Part shown: piece by piece, positions 60,078 through 64,000 of the stretch
How positions within the stretch are numbered: position 1 is the first letter of the stretch
Layout of the letters: the number at the start of each line of letters is the position of its first letter
Source of the DNA: Hallerella sp963656065
GTDB taxonomy: Bacteria > Fibrobacterota > Fibrobacteria > Fibrobacterales > Fibrobacteraceae
NCBI GenBank assembly: GCA_963656065.1
Contig: CAVKGV010000007.1
Coordinates: 62,001 to 126,000 of the forward strand
Length of the DNA stretch: 64,000 bases
Reading direction: 5' to 3'
Made by a program: the position numbers and the translations under genes
The notes under the pieces: generated by a model
Database searches by the model: none
What the model saw: only the letters and a program-made list of their open reading frames with translations
Told to the model about the DNA's origin: nothing

Positions 60078-63000
60078 ATGAGTAATGAAGTTATGATCAC
60101 CCCGGGCGAATGGGCCAAGAAACATGGCGTCGATCCGAGCCGCGTTGTTGCACTTCTGCACGAAAATGGCGTGCAGGTCTTGACACCGTTTACCCCAGTT
60201 CCACAAATGTCTTTTGCTTCAATTGAAGCGCAAGTGATGGACGAAAAAGCAAAAGCCGATGCGCGTCGGGCAAAAACTGCCGGTCTGCGCAAGAACCAGA
60301 AAAAAGTCGCTGACGAAAAGGCGGCTTCTTCCCGGTCTGAGGCCCAGGCGCCTGCGCCGGCTGTTCCGACGGATTCCCATCGGGTCGTCAAGGGAAAGTT
60401 TGGAAGCGGCAGCAAGTTCTCGCGTCCGGATAGCGCATCTCGTTCAAATTCCAAGCCGGCGGTTACGAAAACTCTAGACAGTTTGCAAGGCAAGCCCGCT
60501 TCTGTGGAAAAGTCGGCGGTGGCGAAGACGGTTTCTGAAGCGCCAAAAGCCGATGTTGCCGTTTCAAAATCTGTGGAGAACAAGACGGATTCCGCTCCAA
60601 CCGAAAAAGTCGCCGTTCCAACGCCTGTGGCGAAACCCTTTGCCGGCGATGCCAAGGCGGCAGAAAGTAAACCGGCTGCTCCGGTTGCTTCGGCAAAGCC
60701 CGCTGCTCCGCAAACCATTTCAACGGCGAGGCCTAATCCGGTAGCAAAACCCCAGATGCCTCCGGCTAGACCGCAGGTCCATGCGGTAGGGGAATTGCGC
60801 CAGGTAGAAATGAAGGCCCAGGTCTTTAAACCCGATGCGGCGATTCTTGCCCGTATCGAAAAGTCGAGACAGCAGGCGGCTGCGCAACATCGAAATCGCA
60901 ATTCCGGTTCAAGCCAAGGTTATACGGGGCATTTCGGACCGGGAGCGGGACGCGGCACGGGAGGCGCTTCGCGTTATCGGAACGGAACTTCGGCTCCAGC
61001 AAACGGAACGCGTTCTTTCGGCGGCCAGTCGCGTGGCGGACATTTCTCCGGCCAGGCGATGCAGGACGTCTTCGCCAATGCGCAAAACAATGCGGGTGGA
61101 AACAACCGTTTCGGTGGCGGCAAGGGCGGACAAAGTCACGGCGGAAGCCAGGATCGCTTCAAGGGCAAGCGCGGCAAGAACGGTCGGGACAACAAGGATA
61201 ATCGCTTTGAACAAGGCGAACAGCAGGATGCGATTCGCCAGAATGTTTCGCGTGTGATGGCTTCTCTTTCCAAGAACCCGGTCAAGAAGGTTTATCACAA
61301 GGACAAGAGCGCAACACCTGATGGTGAACAGCGCAAGATTTTGAAAACCTCGGATTTCATCACGGTCGGTGAACTTGCCGGAATGATGGACCAGATGCCT
61401 GCGCGTGTCATTGCGAAGTGCATGGAAATGGGCATGATGGTGACGATCAATGCCCGGTTGGATTTTGATACGATCCAGATTCTTGCCGATGAATTCGGTT
61501 ACGAAGCGCAGCTGATGGAAGAATACGAAGAAGAATCCCTCGGTGGCGTGGAAGATGAAAAGTCGGATGATCTAGAACCGCGTCATCCTGTCGTAACGGT
61601 GATGGGACACGTGGACCACGGAAAGACATCCCTTTTGGACTGGATCCGGAAAACGCACGTCGTTTCGGGCGAATCCGGCGGTATTACCCAGCATATCGGC
61701 GCTTATGAAGTGACGACTTCCGTTGGAAAGGTCACGTTCCTCGATACGCCGGGTCATGAAGCTTTCAGCGCGATGCGTGCCCGCGGTTCCCAGGTGACGG
61801 ATGTTATCGTCCTTGTCGTTGCCGCGGATTCGATGGTGATGCCCCAGACTGTGGAATCCATTGAGCTCGCGCATCGGGAACAGGTCCCCATTGTCGTTGC
61901 GATTACCAAGATGGACCTGCCGACAGCGAATCCGGACAAGATTCGTACGCAGCTTGCAGAACGCGGTGTCGAAGTGGAACAGTGGGGCGGCAACGTGAGC
62001 TGCATCGAAGTCTCGGCGCGGACCGGTGCCGGAATGCCCCAACTCCTCGAAACGCTTGCTCTCGAAGCGGAAGTCCTAGAACTCAAGGCATCCAAGTCGG
62101 CGCGTGCCCGCGGTGCGGTTGTGGAATCGAAGCTCGATCCGGGCAAAGGTTCCATGGCGACGATTCTCATCCAGAACGGTACGCTCCACGTGGGCGATCC
62201 GTTTGTCTGCGGCATTTACGCCGGACGCGTGCGAGCGATGTTCGATGATCGCGGCAAGCAGATGAAGGAAGCCGGACCGTCGACTCCGTGCCAGGTCCTC
62301 GGCTTTGACGGAACCCCGCAGGCTGGTGACGAGCTCGCCGTGGTCGAAGACGAAAAGTCCGCACGTGAAATCGCTTCCAAGCGCCGGATGGCTGCGCGTG
62401 AACGCGACCTGCGTGCACGTAAGTCGATTTCTCTCGAATCGACTTACGAAGGCGTCAAGAACGGAACGGTTTCTGAACTCAACCTGATTATCAAGGCTGA
62501 CGTGGGCGGCTCTTCCGAAGCGATTGCCGCTAGCCTCGAAAAACTTTCGAACAGCGAAGTCAAGGTCAATATTATCCGTAAGGGCGTCGGAGCGATTACC
62601 GATTCCGATATCTTGCTCGCTTCGACTTCCCAGGCGGTGATTATCGCGTTCCACCTGATGCCGTCCCTTTCTATCCGTGAAATGGCGCAGAAGGAAGGCA
62701 TCCAAATCAAGAATTACCGCGTCATCTACGAGATCATCGACGATATCAAGAACACGGTCGAAGGCCTTCTCAAACCGACGACTCGCGAAGAACTTACCGG
62801 TGAAGCGGAAATCCGCCAGGTGTTCAAGATTCCGAAAGTCGGCATCATCGCGGGCTGTATGGTCACGGACGGCGAAGTCGATCGCAACAGCCGCGTCCAT
62901 GTCTATCGAAACGGCGTGGAACTCGGGCAGACCGAAGTCCAGTCCCTGAAGCGTCACAAGGACAATGTCAAGTCCGTTGCGCGTGGCTTCGAGTGCGGTA

Positions 63001-63170
63001 TCGGCCTGAAGGGTTATGACAATCTGCAGGAAGGCGATACGCTGATGTTCTTCAAGGAAGTCACCGTCGCCCGTACGCTTGCCGATGTCGCTCGCGATGA
63101 AGCGTTGGCCAAGGCGAAGAAGGAAGCGGAAGAAAAGGCGAATGCCGAAAACAAGGAACCCAATGCCTAG
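60078..63170 (+). CDS. infB: Translation initiation factor IF-2
   Basis: IF-2 is the GTPase that brings initiator tRNA to the ribosome. The 1030-residue protein has an IF2-N-like opening (TPGEWAKKHGVDPSRVVALL). A long Ala/Pro/Lys-rich and then Gly/Arg/Ser-rich linker runs at about 65-395, and a second IF2-N unit lies near 425-480. The G domain starts with GHVDHGKT at 510-517, followed by DTPGHEAF and TKMD. Domains II to IV follow, with VGGSSEAIAASLEKL in domain III. The disordered linker is longer than in many bacteria but within the family range. It overlaps rbfA by 8 bases. Confidence 0.96.
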   Translation: MSNEVMITPGEWAKKHGVDPSRVVALLHENGVQVLTPFTPVPQMSFASIEAQVMDEKAKADARRAKTAGLRKNQKKVADEKAASSRSEAQAPAPAVPTDSHRVVKGKFGSGSKFSRPDSASRSNSKPAVTKTLDSLQGKPASVEKSAVAKTVSEAPKADVAVSKSVENKTDSAPTEKVAVPTPVAKPFAGDAKAAESKPAAPVASAKPAAPQTISTARPNPVAKPQMPPARPQVHAVGELRQVEMKAQVFKPDAAILARIEKSRQQAAAQHRNRNSGSSQGYTGHFGPGAGRGTGGASRYRNGTSAPANGTRSFGGQSRGGHFSGQAMQDVFANAQNNAGGNNRFGGGKGGQSHGGSQDRFKGKRGKNGRDNKDNRFEQGEQQDAIRQNVSRVMASLSKNPVKKVYHKDKSATPDGEQRKILKTSDFITVGELAGMMDQMPARVIAKCMEMGMMVTINARLDFDTIQILADEFGYEAQLMEEYEEESLGGVEDEKSDDLEPRHPVVTVMGHVDHGKTSLLDWIRKTHVVSGESGGITQHIGAYEVTTSVGKVTFLDTPGHEAFSAMRARGSQVTDVIVLVVAADSMVMPQTVESIELAHREQVPIVVAITKMDLPTANPDKIRTQLAERGVEVEQWGGNVSCIEVSARTGAGMPQLLETLALEAEVLELKASKSARARGAVVESKLDPGKGSMATILIQNGTLHVGDPFVCGIYAGRVRAMFDDRGKQMKEAGPSTPCQVLGFDGTPQAGDELAVVEDEKSAREIASKRRMAARERDLRARKSISLESTYEGVKNGTVSELNLIIKADVGGSSEAIAASLEKLSNSEVKVNIIRKGVGAITDSDILLASTSQAVIIAFHLMPSLSIREMAQKEGIQIKNYRVIYEIIDDIKNTVEGLLKPTTREELTGEAEIRQVFKIPKVGIIAGCMVTDGEVDRNSRVHVYRNGVELGQTEVQSLKRHKDNVKSVARGFECGIGLKGYDNLQEGDTLMFFKEVTVARTLADVARDEALAKAKKEAEEKANAENKEPNA

Positions 63171-63546
63171 AAATTCTCATAGCCACAGCAATCGTCGCGT
63201 ACCGCGAACCGTGCGGTTAGACGAACAGTTCCGCGAAGAGATAAGCAAACTCTTGATGAAAGGGCTTAAGGATCCGCGGGTCGGTTTCGTGACGATTAGC
63301 CGTGTGGAAATTACAAACGACCTGAGCTATGCGAAAGTCTATATTTCGGTTCTCGGATCGGACAGGGAAAAAGCGTCATCTTTGATAGGCCTCCGGAATT
63401 CTTCGGGATTTATCCGCACCTACTTGGGCAAGGCTCTCAAAATCCGCAAAATTCCCCAGCTGAATTTTGTCCTGGACGAAAGTCTTGACCACGCGATGCA
63501 TATCGAAGAAATTCTTGCGGAACTAAAGGACTCGGGTGAACTCTAA
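63163..63546 (+). CDS. rbfA: Ribosome-binding factor A
   Basis: RbfA binds the 30S precursor and helps process 16S rRNA. The 127-residue protein opens with a basic tail and then LDEQFREEISKLLMKGLKDPRVGFVTIS, the KH-fold signature, followed by YAKVYISVLGSD and LDESLDHAMHIEEIL. ATG 63163 overlaps the infB stop region by 8 bases. It ends within the truB start region. Confidence 0.94.
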   Translation: MPRNSHSHSNRRVPRTVRLDEQFREEISKLLMKGLKDPRVGFVTISRVEITNDLSYAKVYISVLGSDREKASSLIGLRNSSGFIRTYLGKALKIRKIPQLNFVLDESLDHAMHIEEILAELKDSGEL

Positions 63547-64000
63547 TCCGTCTCTTTCGGGATTGATTTTGCTGGACAAGCCTTTTGGCGTTACCTCGTG
63601 CAATGCTCTCTTCCCCTTGCGGAAAATTTTCAAGACGCGTCGGGTTGGTCATGCGGGGTCGCTAGACATGCGGGCTTCGGGACTGATTGTCGCTGCCGTC
63701 GGTCGGGCGACAAGACTCTTGCCTTTTGTGGAAGCTGGAGAAAAATCCTATACGTTTTGTGCCCATTTTGGATATTCGACCGATACGGATGAATGGGACG
63801 GTGCGCTTCTCCGGGAGGATGAATGTTCCGAAGCGATTACCGAAGAGGAAATTCTCAAAGTCTTGCCGGGCTTTATCGGGGAAGTCGAGCAGATTCCGCC
63901 GGGATTCAGCGCGGTCAAGCTTAACGGACGCCGGGCTTCGGATCTTGTCCGCAAAGGCCATTCCGTCGAGTTGAAGTCCAGGAAAATTTTCATCCGGAAC
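63536..64000 (+). CDS. truB: tRNA pseudouridine-55 synthase TruB, 5' part
   Basis: TruB makes pseudouridine 55 in tRNA. From GTG 63536 the frame is open for 155 codons to the window end. It carries GLILLDKPFGVTSCNAL, the catalytic GHAGSLDMRASGLIV with the aspartate in SLD, and the FCAHFGYSTDTDEWDG segment. The PPGFSAVKLNGRRASDLVRKG block is also present, so identity is secure. The C-terminal part is cut off. It overlaps rbfA by 11 bases, continuing the operon. Confidence 0.95.
   Translation, partial: MNSNPSLSGLILLDKPFGVTSCNALFPLRKIFKTRRVGHAGSLDMRASGLIVAAVGRATRLLPFVEAGEKSYTFCAHFGYSTDTDEWDGALLREDECSEAITEEEILKVLPGFIGEVEQIPPGFSAVKLNGRRASDLVRKGHSVELKSRKIFIRN

Noticed and set aside
60270..61260. 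Repetitive Ala/Pro/Lys and Gly/Arg stretches in infB
   Set aside because: Normal low-complexity linker of IF-2, not a separate element.
1..64000. CRISPR arrays, prophage structural genes, insertion-sequence transposases
   Set aside because: No regularly spaced repeats, capsid or tail genes, or transposase motifs were seen.

Overview
The window looks like a chromosomal segment of a Fibrobacterota bacterium (Fibrobacter or a close relative such as Hallerella). Three family-level signatures point there: FISUMP proteins (the Fibrobacter succinogenes major paralogous domain, 3.8-5.9 kb), a TIGR02147 protein (52.6 kb) paired with a lipoprotein and an outer-membrane barrel, and a GH16 lichenase with the swapped half order known from F. 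succinogenes 1,3-1,4-beta-glucanase (33.1-34.0 kb). A GH9 endoglucanase fits a plant-fibre degrader. Many lipoproteins, LspA, an LptE-like protein and a LolA-like protein show a diderm envelope. No species assignment is possible by eye.

Layout. 0-3.7 kb: start of a DnaA-like gene (minus), then an overlapping plus-strand run of membrane protein, squalene/phytoene synthase family enzyme, lspA and an RluD-type pseudouridine synthase. 3.8-5.9 kb: a decaying surface-protein patch with a FISUMP pseudogene, a frameshifted secreted protein and an intact FISUMP lipoprotein. 5.9-10.2 kb: LolA-like protein, MurC/Mpl-like ligase, xseB, Opp/Dpp-type ATPase and a TrmA/RlmD-family rRNA methyltransferase. 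10.2-10.6 kb: non-coding dispersed repeat. 10.7-14.1 kb: three lipoproteins, murI and an unknown protein. 14.4-24 kb: argA, folE, gltB-gltD and a NifA-like sigma-54 activator, a nitrogen and glutamate block. 24-26 kb: a DUF1848 protein and a HIRAN-domain membrane protein bracketed by 21-bp direct repeats. 26.2-31.7 kb: a metal-handling block of P1B ATPase, DUF6110-like protein, flavodoxin with a putative metal-repressor promoter, ZIP transporter, and NicO plus DUF1007. 31.7-34 kb: GH16 lichenase overlapping a regulator with two GntR-like winged helices. 34-34.6 kb: a second dispersed-repeat block, inverted relative to the first. 34.6-36.4 kb: serS and lptE. 36.7-41.1 kb: a horizontally acquired-looking cluster with a 'restriction subunit M'-like protein, two AlbA/Schlafen-type ATP-binding proteins and a chimeric remnant of a helicase/restriction system, overlapping a GH9 endoglucanase. 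42.8-57.9 kb: radical SAM/DUF2344 fusion, a giant metalloprotease-propeller-barrel protein, mutL, an unknown conserved protein, a possible structured RNA with stacked terminators, the TIGR02147 module, ftsB, dprA and mazG. 58.3-64 kb: the classical rimP-nusA-infB-rbfA-truB operon, with truB cut by the window end.

Themes. Genes are tightly packed with many 1-29 bp overlaps. Several genes have a TATAAT-like box only 6-8 bases before the start codon and no Shine-Dalgarno sequence, suggesting leaderless transcripts. The least explained parts are the 36.7-41.1 kb cluster, the repeat-bracketed HIRAN gene, the flavodoxin operator pair and the RNA-like block at 52.36-52.49 kb. No CRISPR array, rRNA gene or convincing tRNA was found.
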